Part shown: piece after piece, positions 1-8,440 of the stretch | Position numbering within the stretch: the stretch's first letter is position 1 | Layout: each line of letters starts with the position of its first letter | Source of the DNA: Pyxidicoccus caerfyrddinensis | GTDB lineage: Bacteria; Myxococcota; Myxococcia; Myxococcales; Myxococcaceae | Length of the DNA: 64,000 bases | Assembly: GCF_010894405.1 (NCBI RefSeq) | Contig: NZ_JAAIYA010000016.1 | Coordinates: 28,854-92,853 of the forward strand | Direction: 5' to 3' | Notes under the pieces: generated by a model | The model's database searches: none | The model's input: only the letters and a program-made list of their open reading frames with translations | What the model was told of the DNA's origin: nothing | Position numbers and translations under genes: made by a program

Positions 1-377
1 TGCCCGGGACGAACTCGACTCTCAGGTGCTCCGCCAGGTAGCGGCGCCAGGGGCGGAGCCAGGCTGGCGTGGTGGGCCCGTTGAGGGTGCCGTCCGTCTT
101 GGGCATCGGTAGCAGGTTGTTGAGGTAGAGCTGGGCGAGCGTGTTGCCGTTGGTGCGCGCGTCACCCCAGGCGCCATCGAATGCGGCCAGCACCCGGGGA
201 GCGAACTGCATGTCGTGCTTGAAGGCGGGGCTGTACTGGTAGCGGCGCGTACCGGACTGGGGGTCATACCCCTCCAGGTACTCCCACCAGGAGATGCGCT
301 CGTATTCATGCTTCCTGCGCTCGGGACTGGTGCATAGGTAGCGCCAGAGGCGCAGGGTGAACTGGAGGGTGTCCGTC
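1..377 (+). repeat. near-identical block shared by oxidoreductase copies 3 and 2 (other copy 2633-3009)
   Basis: The block at 1-377 matches 2633-3009 with an offset of 2632 and only two differences noticed (203/2835 and 308/2940). The rest of the two genes is clearly more different. This points to recent gene conversion or a recent tandem duplication. Confidence 0.9.
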
Positions 378-1228
378 GGCGGATGGCCGGAGGACGCGAA
401 GCGGATTCGACTGCACTGGGCGGTGATGCCGTGGCTGCTGGCGGGCACCAGATTGTCGAACGCCCTGCGACCGGTAGGCCTGTCGTGGTCATCCAGGATG
501 GGGGTTTCGACCATCGTGGAGAAGAGGTGGCGGTAGCAGGAGGGGAAGAAGAGGAAGCCGTGCTCGCCGGGCAGGTAGTGCACGAGCTCGACCAGGAGCT
601 CATCCCTGTCTTCCAGCTCGGGGTAGGGGTCGTCCATTTCCCGCGCGAACTGTTCCTCCTCGTCGGCTACGAGAGCGCTCCGGGCTGGAGGAAAACCCGA
701 CCAGTACCAGTAGGCACGACCAAGCAGGTACTCATGCAGCGCCTCTGCGGTGGTCCTGCGCGTAGGGGTGCGCCCTTCGTTAAAGGGCTTGGGGATGCGG
801 ATGTGGATGATGCCTGGAAAGTATGCTTTGGGGGCGAGGTCGCTGCTGCTCAGGAACGTGTCCACCTCCTGCGGATACAGCCGCCAGTCTTGCACCACCC
901 AGTCCCTGGAGTAGTCGTAGAACAGGCGGTACTCATCGCAGGTGGTCAACTGACCCTGTTCGGGAAAGTTGCCCAGGGCCCCCTTGGCCGCGCGCTGGAA
1001 TTGCGAGCGGGCCATGCCTCCCACGGCCAGCCTGGACTCCGCCCAAGGGACGATGGCGTGGTTCCTTTCAGGCTCTCCCATTTCGTCGTACTCCTGCGCG
1101 GGCTCGTAGACGCGCACCCGGAAGCCGCGGCGGGCCAGCTCGTGCGCCGCCGTCAGCCCGGCGATTCCGGCGCCATAGATATGGACCCGGGCTGGGCCCC
1201 TTCGTACCCTGGGATTGTCGCCAGCCAT
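1..1228 (-). CDS. FAD-dependent oxidoreductase, amine-oxidase/desaturase superfamily, third tandem copy (3' end outside window)
   Basis: The frame opens at ATG 1228 and is open for about 409 codons to the left edge, so the C-terminus is outside the window. The start has a GAGGAG ribosome site and lies 10 bases after the stop of the next copy. Residues about 14-40 carry a dinucleotide-binding Rossmann motif (YGAGIAGLTAAHELARRGF). The protein is a paralogue of the two upstream genes, but the motif GEHGFRFFPSYYRH reads GEHGFLFFPSCYRH here, and 19 codons present in both paralogues are missing after RIRF. The frame stays open across that gap, so this is not a frameshift. It may be a diverged or decaying copy. 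The family (phytoene desaturase, hydroxysqualene dehydroxylase, amine oxidase) is clear at superfamily level; the substrate cannot be read from sequence. Confidence 0.75.
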   Translation of the reverse strand, partial: MAGDNPRVRRGPARVHIYGAGIAGLTAAHELARRGFRVRVYEPAQEYDEMGEPERNHAIVPWAESRLAVGGMARSQFQRAAKGALGNFPEQGQLTTCDEYRLFYDYSRDWVVQDWRLYPQEVDTFLSSSDLAPKAYFPGIIHIRIPKPFNEGRTPTRRTTAEALHEYLLGRAYWYWSGFPPARSALVADEEEQFAREMDDPYPELEDRDELLVELVHYLPGEHGFLFFPSCYRHLFSTMVETPILDDHDRPTGRRAFDNLVPASSHGITAQCSRIRFASSGHPPTDTLQFTLRLWRYLCTSPERRKHEYERISWWEYLEGYDPQSGTRRYQYSPAFKHDMQFAPRVLAAFDGAWGDARTNGNTLAQLYLNNLLPMPKTDGTLNGPTTPAWLRPWRRYLAEHLRVEFVPG

Positions 1229-1238
1229 GCCGTGCTCC

Positions 1239-3905
1239 TCAATGCGGGGGCCACCGGATGCCCGGCCAGAAGGGCCGAGGCATCGCCTCCAAAGACTCGC
1301 GTACCCTGCTCAGGAAGGACTTCAGGGCCTCGGCGCCGCTGGATGAAGCCAACGACGGGACGAGCGGCATGACGAGCGGCTCCAGGTGGAGCACATCCCA
1401 GACATGGGGCAGACCCGAGGCGAACAGCTTCGCGTCCAGCTCACGGAGCGACCCCAGCTCGGGCAGTTCATGCTGCTCGGGGTCCCAGATGCGGCAGTAC
1501 TCGCCAATGGGCGTCATGCGGAAGTCGGGTGAGCCGGTCAGGGTTCCCTGGCCGCCGTAGTCGGGCACGGTGGGCGTGGCCCGCGTGCTGGCAACGCCCC
1601 GCTGCGGCGCGTTCTCCTGCGGCTTGGGGTGGGCCAGGCAGTGGTCGATGATGGCGTTGACCGCATGGCGGGCGGATTCATTGGCCGACTCCATGGTGGT
1701 CATCCGCGTGAAGGTCTTCAGATACGTGCCGGCGAAGACGAGCTTGCCCCAGTGCACCTGGTAGCCGCCGTGCCGTGCCTGCCACAGCCCCTTGGGAAGG
1801 TCCGCCTCCGACGGAGCCGCGGTGGATGGCGCCAGTGGATTCCAGGGCTCGGCGCCGGGTCTGCGGTCCCAGTCGCCCAGGATGGGAATGAGGTAGGGCG
1901 CTCGGTTCTCGATGGGGCGTTCCTTGCCGGTGGCCGGGTCCTCCTCGAAGTGGATGTGCCGGTCCATGGAGTACCAGGAGGGCTCCGGCAGGACGAAGCT
2001 GTACTGGGGCTGGGGCGCGTGGGACAGCGGAGACTGGTGCTGCTCGGTGGCCTGCTTTATCTGCCGCCACACCTCGTGGGCGATTTCGTGGCGGGAGCTG
2101 TCGGAGGGACTCTTCTGTCCGGGCTCGCGGACGTACCAGTTGCCAATGTCGACGCTGAGCACCGCGGCGAAGCCATCCTGGGCGAGGGTGGGGGGCGTGG
2201 CCCAGTACTGCTGGCTGTTGATGGCGGACAGGCCCCACGGCGCATCCAGGAAGTACAGGTAGCCCTCGGCGAGCCGGACGGAAAAGGGAAAGAAGAACTG
2301 GATGCCGGTGAGCGTCTGGAAACGGTCCCAGGGTACGTGGCCGGGGAGCACGCCGGGCGTGCGCGGCTGCTCCGGCTCGGGCCCGCGAGGGTTCGGCGGA
2401 ATCCGGGTGGTGAAGCCGCGCAGCCCCTGGACGACGCCGATTTCCGGCAGGCCCTCCGTCAGCCTCTCCGCGGTCACCGCATCGGTGGCCAGGACGTAGT
2501 AGTCCACGGGGTCTTCGATGGGGTCTTCACCCTCGTCGTGCTGCTTCCCGACGCTCGTGTCCGGATATTCCCAATCCCCCGTCTTCACGTAGGGGATGAG
2601 GGTGTCCTCCTGGAGTTCGAATCGGGTCAGCCTGCCCGGGACGAACTCGACTCTCAGGTGCTCCGCCAGGTAGCGGCGCCAGGGGCGGAGCCAGGCTGGC
2701 GTGGTGGGCCCGTTGAGGGTGCCGTCCGTCTTGGGCATCGGTAGCAGGTTGTTGAGGTAGAGCTGGGCGAGCGTGTTGCCGTTGGTGCGCGCGTCACCCC
2801 AGGCGCCATCGAATGCGGCCAGCACCCGGGGAGCAAACTGCATGTCGTGCTTGAAGGCGGGGCTGTACTGGTAGCGGCGCGTACCGGACTGGGGGTCATA
2901 CCCCTCCAGGTACTCCCACCAGGAGATGCGCTCGTATTCGTGCTTCCTGCGCTCGGGACTGGTGCATAGGTAGCGCCAGAGGCGCAGGGTGAACTGGAGG
3001 GTGTCCGTCTGCGGATAGCCGGACGAGAACAGGTCCTTCAGCTCCTGCAGCATTTCGAAGGGACGGGAGGCGGGAGCCCGGCGCAGGAAGCGGATGCGTC
3101 TGCCCTGGGCGGCGATGCCGTAGAAGCTCGAGGGAACGAGGTTGTCGAACACCCTGCGACCGGTAGGCCTGCCGTGGTCATCCAGGATGGGGGTTTCGAC
3201 CATCGTGGAGAAGAGGTGGCGGTAGTACGAGGGGAAGAAACGGAAGCCGTGCTCGCCAGGCAGGTAGTGCACGACTTCGACCAGCAGCTCATCCTTGTCT
3301 CCCAGCTCGGGGTAGGGAGCCTCCACCTCCTGCGCGAACTGCTTCTCCTGCTCGTCCACGATGATGATCCGGTCCGGGGAGATCCGCGGTTCATCGCGGT
3401 CTCCAATCATGTAGTCGCGCAATGCCGCCGCGGCGTCACTGCGCGTAGGGGTGCGCCCGATGTCTGAGGGCATGCCGTGGTGGATGTGGACGATTCCTGG
3501 AAAGACCGCTTTGGGAAAGAAGTCCCTGTTGTGCAAGAAGTCGAACACTCTTGAGGGGTCCAACCCCGTGGTGAGCCAGTCCCCGGAGGGGTCGTAGACG
3601 AGGCGGTACTCATCGCAAGTGGTGAACTGGCCCTGCTCGCGGAAGTTACCCAGGGCACCCTTGGCGACGCGCAGGAACTGCGAGCGGGCCATGCCGCCCA
3701 CGGCCAGCCTAGGGTCCGTGTCATAGGTGTCGGGGCCCGTTTCAGGCACTCCCATTTCGTCGTACTCCTGCGCGGGCTCATAGATGCGCACCCGGAAGCC
3801 GCGGCGGGCCAGCTCGTGCGCGGCCGTCAGCCCGGCGATTCCGGCACCGTAGATGTGGACCCGGGCAGGGCCCTTTCGCGTGTGCGTCGAAGGAAGGGTG
3901 TCCAT
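1239..3905 (-). CDS. FAD-dependent oxidoreductase, amine-oxidase/desaturase superfamily, second tandem copy
   Basis: This 888-residue protein has an N-terminal FAD-binding GxGxxG motif (VHIYGAGIAGLTAAHELA), the GEHGFRFFPSYYRH motif seen in hydroxysqualene-dehydroxylase-like and related flavoproteins, and a C-terminal FAD-contact segment (KLVFAGTYLKTFTRMTTMES) like the end of amine oxidases and phytoene desaturases. At almost 900 residues it is far longer than typical desaturases (about 500). The extra length includes a tail with GEYCRIWDPEQHELPEL, shared with the upstream paralogue. ATG 3905 has GAGGT about 8 bases upstream and lies 7 bases after the stop of the upstream copy. It probably oxidises or desaturates a polyprenyl product of the synthase at the head of this gene string; that is inferred from neighbours only. 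Confidence 0.85.
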   Translation of the reverse strand: MDTLPSTHTRKGPARVHIYGAGIAGLTAAHELARRGFRVRIYEPAQEYDEMGVPETGPDTYDTDPRLAVGGMARSQFLRVAKGALGNFREQGQFTTCDEYRLVYDPSGDWLTTGLDPSRVFDFLHNRDFFPKAVFPGIVHIHHGMPSDIGRTPTRSDAAAALRDYMIGDRDEPRISPDRIIIVDEQEKQFAQEVEAPYPELGDKDELLVEVVHYLPGEHGFRFFPSYYRHLFSTMVETPILDDHGRPTGRRVFDNLVPSSFYGIAAQGRRIRFLRRAPASRPFEMLQELKDLFSSGYPQTDTLQFTLRLWRYLCTSPERRKHEYERISWWEYLEGYDPQSGTRRYQYSPAFKHDMQFAPRVLAAFDGAWGDARTNGNTLAQLYLNNLLPMPKTDGTLNGPTTPAWLRPWRRYLAEHLRVEFVPGRLTRFELQEDTLIPYVKTGDWEYPDTSVGKQHDEGEDPIEDPVDYYVLATDAVTAERLTEGLPEIGVVQGLRGFTTRIPPNPRGPEPEQPRTPGVLPGHVPWDRFQTLTGIQFFFPFSVRLAEGYLYFLDAPWGLSAINSQQYWATPPTLAQDGFAAVLSVDIGNWYVREPGQKSPSDSSRHEIAHEVWRQIKQATEQHQSPLSHAPQPQYSFVLPEPSWYSMDRHIHFEEDPATGKERPIENRAPYLIPILGDWDRRPGAEPWNPLAPSTAAPSEADLPKGLWQARHGGYQVHWGKLVFAGTYLKTFTRMTTMESANESARHAVNAIIDHCLAHPKPQENAPQRGVASTRATPTVPDYGGQGTLTGSPDFRMTPIGEYCRIWDPEQHELPELGSLRELDAKLFASGLPHVWDVLHLEPLVMPLVPSLASSSGAEALKSFLSRVRESLEAMPRPFWPGIRWPPH

Positions 3906-3912
3906 GCGGCGG

Positions 3913-6603
3913 CTACCTCGTCCCCGGCGCGCGGGCCTTGAGCAGGGTCTCCAGCCCTTCGCGCACCTTGCGCAAGAGCTCCAGCAGGGGCTCCGCTCCG
4001 CCCGGGGTGCCGAGCGACGGAGCGAAGGGCCTCGCGAGTGCCTCCAGGTTCAGCACGTCCCAGACGTGGGGCCGGCCCTCCGCGAAGAGCTTCGCGTCCA
4101 GCTCGCGCAGCGGCGCCAGCTCGGGCAGCTCGTGCTGCTCGGGGTCCCAGATGCGGCAGTACTCGCCAATGGGCGTCATCCGGAACTCCGGCAGGCCGGC
4201 GAGCGGGCCCAGCTCGTCGCTCTGTCCTCCCGGAGCCGGAAGCGGTTGAGGGCCCGGGTCCCGGCTGCGCACCTCATGGTGCGCGAGGTAGTGGTCGATG
4301 ATGGCGTTGACGGCGTGGCGCGCGGACTCGTTGGCGGACTCCATGGTGGTCATCCGCGTGAAGGTCTTCAGATAGGTGCCGGCGAAGACGAGCTTGTTCC
4401 AGTGCACCGGGTAGCCGCCGTGCTCCGCCAGCCAGAGCCCATCCACCTGGATGAGCTTCGGCGGCGGTGGGGAACGCAGTGGGTCCCACGGCTCGGTGCC
4501 GGGCCGGCGGTCCCAGTCCCCGACGATGGGGATGAGGTAGGGCGCCAGGTTCGCCACGGGGCGCGCCTCGCCGGTGGCCTTGTCGCGCTTGAAGCGGATG
4601 TTCCGGTCCACGTGGTACCAGCTCGGCGCGGGCAGGGAGAAGTCGAACTGGGCCGAGTTGGGCAGCGGCACCTTGTGCAGCTCGGTGGCCTGCTTGATTT
4701 GCCTCCACACCTCGTCGGCAATCTCGTGGTGCGAGCTGCGGGAGGGACTCTTCTTCCCCTCCTCGCGCACGAACCAGTTGCCGATGTCCACGCTGAGCAC
4801 CGCGCCGAAGCCGTCCCGGTCGAACGTGGGCGGTGTGGCCCAGTACTGCTGACTGTTGATGGCGGACAGGCCCCACGGCGCGTCGAGGAAGTAGATGTAG
4901 CCCTCGGCGAGGCGGACGGAGGCGGGGAAGAAGAACTGGATGCCGGTGAGCGTCTGGAAGCGGTCCCAGGGGACGTTCCCGGGGAACACGTCCGCCGGGC
5001 GCGGCTGCTCGGGCTCGGGCCCGCGCGGGTTGGGCGGAATCGTGGTGGTGAAGCCGCGCAGCCCCTGGATGACACCGATGGGCGGCAGGTCTCGCGTCAC
5101 CGCCTCCGCGGCCGCCGCGTCGGTGGCGATGATGTGGTAGTCCACCTTCTCGACGACGGCCGGGTGGCCGCCGCCCCTCAGGGGCGGGTTCGTCACCCGC
5201 GTGTCCTCCTCCTCCTGCGACTCTCCCTTGCGCCTCCAGAAGGGCTTGAGGCGGCCCGTCTCCACTTCGAGCTCGAGGCGGGTCAGCGCGCCCGCGTGGA
5301 ACTCCACCTTGAGGTAGTCCCGCAGGTAGCGGCGCCAGGGCCGCAGCCAGGCCAGGGTGGTGGGGCCGTTGAGGGTGCCGTCCGTCTTGGGCAGCGGGAG
5401 CAGGTTGTTGAGGTAGAGCTGGACGAAGGTATTGCCGTTGGTGCGCGCATCGCCCCAGGCTCCGTCGAACGCGGCGAGCACGCGCGGGGCGGACTGCATG
5501 TCGCGCTTGAAGGCGTCGCTGTACTGGTAGCGGCGCGTGTTCGCCTTCGGGTCGAAGCCCTCCAGGTACTCCCACCAGGAAAGCTTCTCGTAGTCGGCCT
5601 TCCTGCGCTCGGAGCAGGTGCTCATGTACCGCCAGATTCGGAGCGTGAACTGGAGGGTGTCGGTGGCGGGGTAGCCGGAGGCCGCGAGGTCCTTCAACTC
5701 CTGGAGCATCTGCACGGGGCGGGTGGAGGGTGCGCGGCGGAGGAAGCGGATGCGGCGGCCCTGGGCGGCGATGCCGTAGAAGCTGGAGGGGACGAGGTTG
5801 TCGAAGACGCGGCGGCCGGTGAGCCGGTTGTCCTCGTCGAGGATGGGGGTCTCCATCATCGTGGAGAAGAGGTGGCGGTAGTACGAGGGGAAGAAGCGGA
5901 AGCCGTGCTCGCCGGGCAGGAAGTGCACCAGCTCCAACTGGAGACCCTCCTTGTCCTCGAGCGGCAGCGGCGGTGTGACGAGGCACTGCGCGAGCTCCTG
6001 GGCCTCGGCTTCCTCCAGGATGATGACGCGCGCCGGCTCGAGCTTCGTGTCCCAGGTGTTGGTGGCGGTCAGGAGCCGGTGCAGCGCTTCCGCGTTGCGC
6101 CGGCGCCGCTTCCGGATGGCGTCGTTCTTGCCCGGGGGGACGCGCAGGTGGAGCACGCCCTGCGTCTCGCCGCGCGTGAAGAAGCCGCACCGGTTCAGGA
6201 AGTGGTGGAGGTCGGCCTCGGCCTCATCGGGGACCTCTCCCATCCGCCCGCCCGGCTCGAAGTTCTCCGGGTACTTGAGGAACATGCGGCCCTCGTCGCT
6301 CCGCGCGTCCTCGTCGGTCCCCAGGAAGTTGCCCGCCGCGCCCCGCTCCGCGCGCATGAACTGCGTCCGCGCCAGGCCGCCCACGGCCATCCTGCGATTC
6401 AGGGGATGGGGCGCCCCTTCGAGCCGCCCTGCCTCATCGCACTCCTGGGCGGGCTCGATGACGCGCACCCGGAAGCCGCGGATGGCCAGCTCGTGGGCCG
6501 CCGTCAGCCCGGCGATGCCAGCGCCATAGATGTGGACGCGGGCCAGGCTCTTGCTGATGGGCTGGTTGGGTTCACGTTCTTGCTCATCCATCTCGGGAGC
6601 CAT
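3913..6603 (-). CDS. FAD-dependent oxidoreductase, amine-oxidase/desaturase superfamily, first tandem copy
   Basis: Paralogue of the next gene, with the same layout: Rossmann FAD motif near residues 25-45, GEHGFRFFPSYYRHLF, a long middle region, WGLSAINSQQYWATPP, and the C-terminal FAD segment FAGTYLKTFTRMTTMESANE. A GTG at 6612 is possible, but ATG 6603 has GAGGTG about 6 bases upstream and is preferred, giving 896 residues. The start overlaps the end of the SCP2-like gene by 20 bases, so translation is probably coupled. No signal peptide is visible, so the protein is cytosolic or membrane-peripheral. Three such enzymes in a row suggest successive desaturation or oxidation steps on one isoprenoid, or a heteromeric enzyme; neither can be shown from sequence. 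Confidence 0.85.
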   Translation of the reverse strand: MAPEMDEQEREPNQPISKSLARVHIYGAGIAGLTAAHELAIRGFRVRVIEPAQECDEAGRLEGAPHPLNRRMAVGGLARTQFMRAERGAAGNFLGTDEDARSDEGRMFLKYPENFEPGGRMGEVPDEAEADLHHFLNRCGFFTRGETQGVLHLRVPPGKNDAIRKRRRRNAEALHRLLTATNTWDTKLEPARVIILEEAEAQELAQCLVTPPLPLEDKEGLQLELVHFLPGEHGFRFFPSYYRHLFSTMMETPILDEDNRLTGRRVFDNLVPSSFYGIAAQGRRIRFLRRAPSTRPVQMLQELKDLAASGYPATDTLQFTLRIWRYMSTCSERRKADYEKLSWWEYLEGFDPKANTRRYQYSDAFKRDMQSAPRVLAAFDGAWGDARTNGNTFVQLYLNNLLPLPKTDGTLNGPTTLAWLRPWRRYLRDYLKVEFHAGALTRLELEVETGRLKPFWRRKGESQEEEDTRVTNPPLRGGGHPAVVEKVDYHIIATDAAAAEAVTRDLPPIGVIQGLRGFTTTIPPNPRGPEPEQPRPADVFPGNVPWDRFQTLTGIQFFFPASVRLAEGYIYFLDAPWGLSAINSQQYWATPPTFDRDGFGAVLSVDIGNWFVREEGKKSPSRSSHHEIADEVWRQIKQATELHKVPLPNSAQFDFSLPAPSWYHVDRNIRFKRDKATGEARPVANLAPYLIPIVGDWDRRPGTEPWDPLRSPPPPKLIQVDGLWLAEHGGYPVHWNKLVFAGTYLKTFTRMTTMESANESARHAVNAIIDHYLAHHEVRSRDPGPQPLPAPGGQSDELGPLAGLPEFRMTPIGEYCRIWDPEQHELPELAPLRELDAKLFAEGRPHVWDVLNLEALARPFAPSLGTPGGAEPLLELLRKVREGLETLLKARAPGTR

Positions 6604-7060
6604 GGGACTCACCTCGTAGTGGGGGACCTGCAGGAGCGCCCTCGCGGCACACCGCGCGCAGCCGCGCGAGCAGCGCGGGAAACGAGGGGCAGCGCACCGC
6701 CCCGTGGACGTAGGTGACGAGCCCCTCGTGCAGCGCCATCAGCGAGGCGAGCGGGCCCACCACCTCCAGCGCGTCGGTGAGCACGGCCCGGGTGAGCGAC
6801 AGCCGCGCGTCCAGCACGTCCGCGAGCACGCCCCGGCCCGTCACCAGCAGGGCCTGTGCCGCCGGTCCGGTGGACTCCACCCGCGCGCCGCCGGACTCGA
6901 AGCCGAGGAAGAAGCGCTCCGCCCCCACGCACACCTCCACCGTGTGCCCCTGGAGTTGCTCGCACATGAGGGCGTGCTGCGCCGGCTGCTCGCGCGCGAG
7001 CGCCTGGAAGGACTCGGTCAGCAGCCTTCCCACCGGCCCCTCAGTCCCGGATGAGCTCAT
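6584..7060 (-). CDS. SCP2-like lipid/sterol-binding domain protein
   Basis: The protein has 158 residues from ATG 7060, which overlaps the end of the upstream CrtC-like gene by about 20 bases. A longer reading from 7099 would lie deep inside that gene and is not favoured. The pattern resembles SCP2 sterol-carrier domains: an amphipathic N-terminal helix, two beta strands with a G-x-E-V-C-V-G-A turn, then VLADVLDARLSLTRAV followed by a small 'VGPLASLMAL' helix. The match is by overall pattern, not a signature motif. SCP2 domains hold sterols or other hydrophobic lipids in a pocket. A carrier of a water-insoluble intermediate would fit between an isoprenoid synthase and three flavoenzymes. It could instead belong to the related UbiJ-type accessory proteins of lipid pathways. 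Confidence 0.5.
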   Translation of the reverse strand: MSSSGTEGPVGRLLTESFQALAREQPAQHALMCEQLQGHTVEVCVGAERFFLGFESGGARVESTGPAAQALLVTGRGVLADVLDARLSLTRAVLTDALEVVGPLASLMALHEGLVTYVHGAVRCPSFPALLARLRAVCREGAPAGPPLRGESHGSRDG

Positions 7061-8108
7061 GGACACCGGTCGCCTCCAGCTCGAAGGGTTCTCCGCCAAT
7101 GCACCCGTGCGACACGACGCGGCCGCTGAGCTCGTTGATCACGGACACCGTGCGGGGCTCGCGCTCGCCCGGGGTGATGACCTGGGCCAGCTCCTCCGCG
7201 GCGAACTGGAGGTGGAAGGAGTCGCCGCCGGTGGCCACCGACAGCTCCGTGCGCGCGGGCAGGTCGCACGCCAGGCCGGGGGTGAGCAGCGCCATCTCCG
7301 GGGGCACGGTGAGGCGCCGTGTGGGTTGGAAGTGGCCGTGGTGGAGGACGCGGATGTCCCTGTCCCGGAAGGTGCGCACCGCGCCGCCGCTCCTCCAGAG
7401 GAAGAGGGACTGGTAGCGCACGCTCGTCCTGCGCCGGTCCGTCATCCGGGCGAAGACGGCGCTCCACGGGTGGGCGGCGTCGGCCGGCAGCGCGTGCGCC
7501 CACTCCCAGGAGAAGTCCCCGCCCCAGCGGAAGTGGCCCCAGTTGTGGTCGTGGTACGCGGGTGCTCCGTCCACGCGGTGCGTCCTGCTTCCGAGGGTGA
7601 CGGTGCCCCGTGCCTCCAGCCGGGGGACGACGACCCACGAGAGCTGCTCCCCCGGGGCGAGCGGGTGGTTGGTGAAGAGGAGCGGCCGCATGGTGGGGAC
7701 CAGCTCCAGCTCGGCGGACAGGGCGTGCTCGCGCAGGCAGACGGCGAGCAGGTAGCGGCCCTGCTCGAAGCGAAGGGTGCTGGCGCCGAAGCGCGCGTCG
7801 ATGCGGCCGGGGAGGACGTGCACCTCGGACTCGGGGAAGCGCTCCATGCCGCCCTCCCACGCGTCGCCCCGGACGAGCACCGTGAGCCGCGCCACCTCCG
7901 CGCGCCGCGGGTCGGCGGCCCACGGGTCGTCCTGGAGGCTGAAGTTGATGAGCAGGTGCGCCGCACCGGCATTCACGAGGAAGTACTGCCACTCCTTGTG
8001 CCCGCCCCGCCCGCCGAGCCGCGCGGGCGAGCGCCGGAAGTAGTCGAGCCGGGGCAGCAGCTCCGCGAGCTCTGTCTGCAGCGCGCCGTGCGGGTCCTGG
8101 CGCGACAT
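7041..8108 (-). CDS. CrtC/AttH-like protein (carotenoid 1,2-hydratase superfamily)
   Basis: This 355-residue protein contains GAPAYHDHNWGHFRWGGDFS followed by WEWAHAL. That is the hallmark of the CrtC/AttH superfamily, a double-lipocalin fold that includes carotenoid 1,2-hydratases (hydroxyneurosporene synthases). Family members protonate a terminal isoprenoid double bond and add water; some relatives act as cyclases or isomerases. No signal peptide or membrane helix is visible. The gene starts 2 bases after the upstream stop and overlaps the SCP2-like gene downstream, in the middle of the isoprenoid string. Hydration or cyclisation of a polyprenyl chain is therefore a reasonable role. The substrate is unknown, and no phytoene synthase or CrtI is nearby to make this a standard carotenoid pathway. 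Confidence 0.65.
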   Translation of the reverse strand: MSRQDPHGALQTELAELLPRLDYFRRSPARLGGRGGHKEWQYFLVNAGAAHLLINFSLQDDPWAADPRRAEVARLTVLVRGDAWEGGMERFPESEVHVLPGRIDARFGASTLRFEQGRYLLAVCLREHALSAELELVPTMRPLLFTNHPLAPGEQLSWVVVPRLEARGTVTLGSRTHRVDGAPAYHDHNWGHFRWGGDFSWEWAHALPADAAHPWSAVFARMTDRRRTSVRYQSLFLWRSGGAVRTFRDRDIRVLHHGHFQPTRRLTVPPEMALLTPGLACDLPARTELSVATGGDSFHLQFAAEELAQVITPGEREPRTVSVINELSGRVVSHGCIGGEPFELEATGVHELIRD

Positions 8109-8110
8109 GG

Positions 8111-8440
8111 TCAGCGCAGCATCTCCCGGAGTCCGGGCCGCGGGGCGGCCGGTGTCTCCGCGCGCGAGGCGTCAGCGGGAGCGCTCCGAAGTCCATCAAC
8201 GCCCATGGGCGTGAGCGCGGAGCACAGGTGTCCACGGAACGCGATGAGCCCGAGCACGAGGTACAGGAAGCGCCCCTCGCGGACGTCCTGTCCCCCCTCG
8301 GGCTCCGGGCACTCGGGGGGCGCGCCCGGCGGGGGCAGCAGTGCGTCCAGCCGCCGCAGGGCGGAGACGAGCCCCAGCAGCAGGAGCACGGGCAGGTTCT
8401 CGTCGCAGTAGTCGTCGCGGACTTCATCGAGGCTCGCCAT
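8111..8440 (-). CDS. small unrecognised protein in isoprenoid gene string
   Basis: A 109-residue protein from ATG 8440, overlapping the end of the upstream gene by 17 bases and ending 2 bases before the CrtC-like start. The sequence has an acidic N-terminus (DEVRDDYCDEN), a leucine-rich helix (LPVLLLLGLVSALRRLDALL), a proline-rich spacer, a second hydrophobic stretch (FLYLVLGLIAFRGHLCSAL) and a low-complexity Ala/Pro/Arg tail. I do not recognise a family. The two hydrophobic stretches could be membrane-associated or could form a helical hairpin. Its position between well-supported coding genes, with tight coupling on both sides, supports a real gene. The frame also extends upstream inside the neighbouring gene, but that part looks like out-of-frame sequence. 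Confidence 0.6.
   Translation of the reverse strand: MASLDEVRDDYCDENLPVLLLLGLVSALRRLDALLPPPGAPPECPEPEGGQDVREGRFLYLVLGLIAFRGHLCSALTPMGVDGLRSAPADASRAETPAAPRPGLREMLR

Noticed and set aside
1-1228. First oxidoreductase copy as a frameshifted pseudogene
   Set aside because: The frame is open through the deletion and to the left edge, so it is a deletion variant, not a frameshift. Decay remains possible.
6604-6612. GTG 6612 as the start of the first oxidoreductase copy
   Set aside because: No ribosome site in the right place; ATG 6603 has GAGGTG at suitable distance.
3853-6717. 954-residue plus-strand open frame across the first oxidoreductase copy
   Set aside because: It is antisense to a gene with clear FAD motifs and has Arg/Val/Gly-rich, repeat-like content typical of shadow frames in GC-rich DNA.
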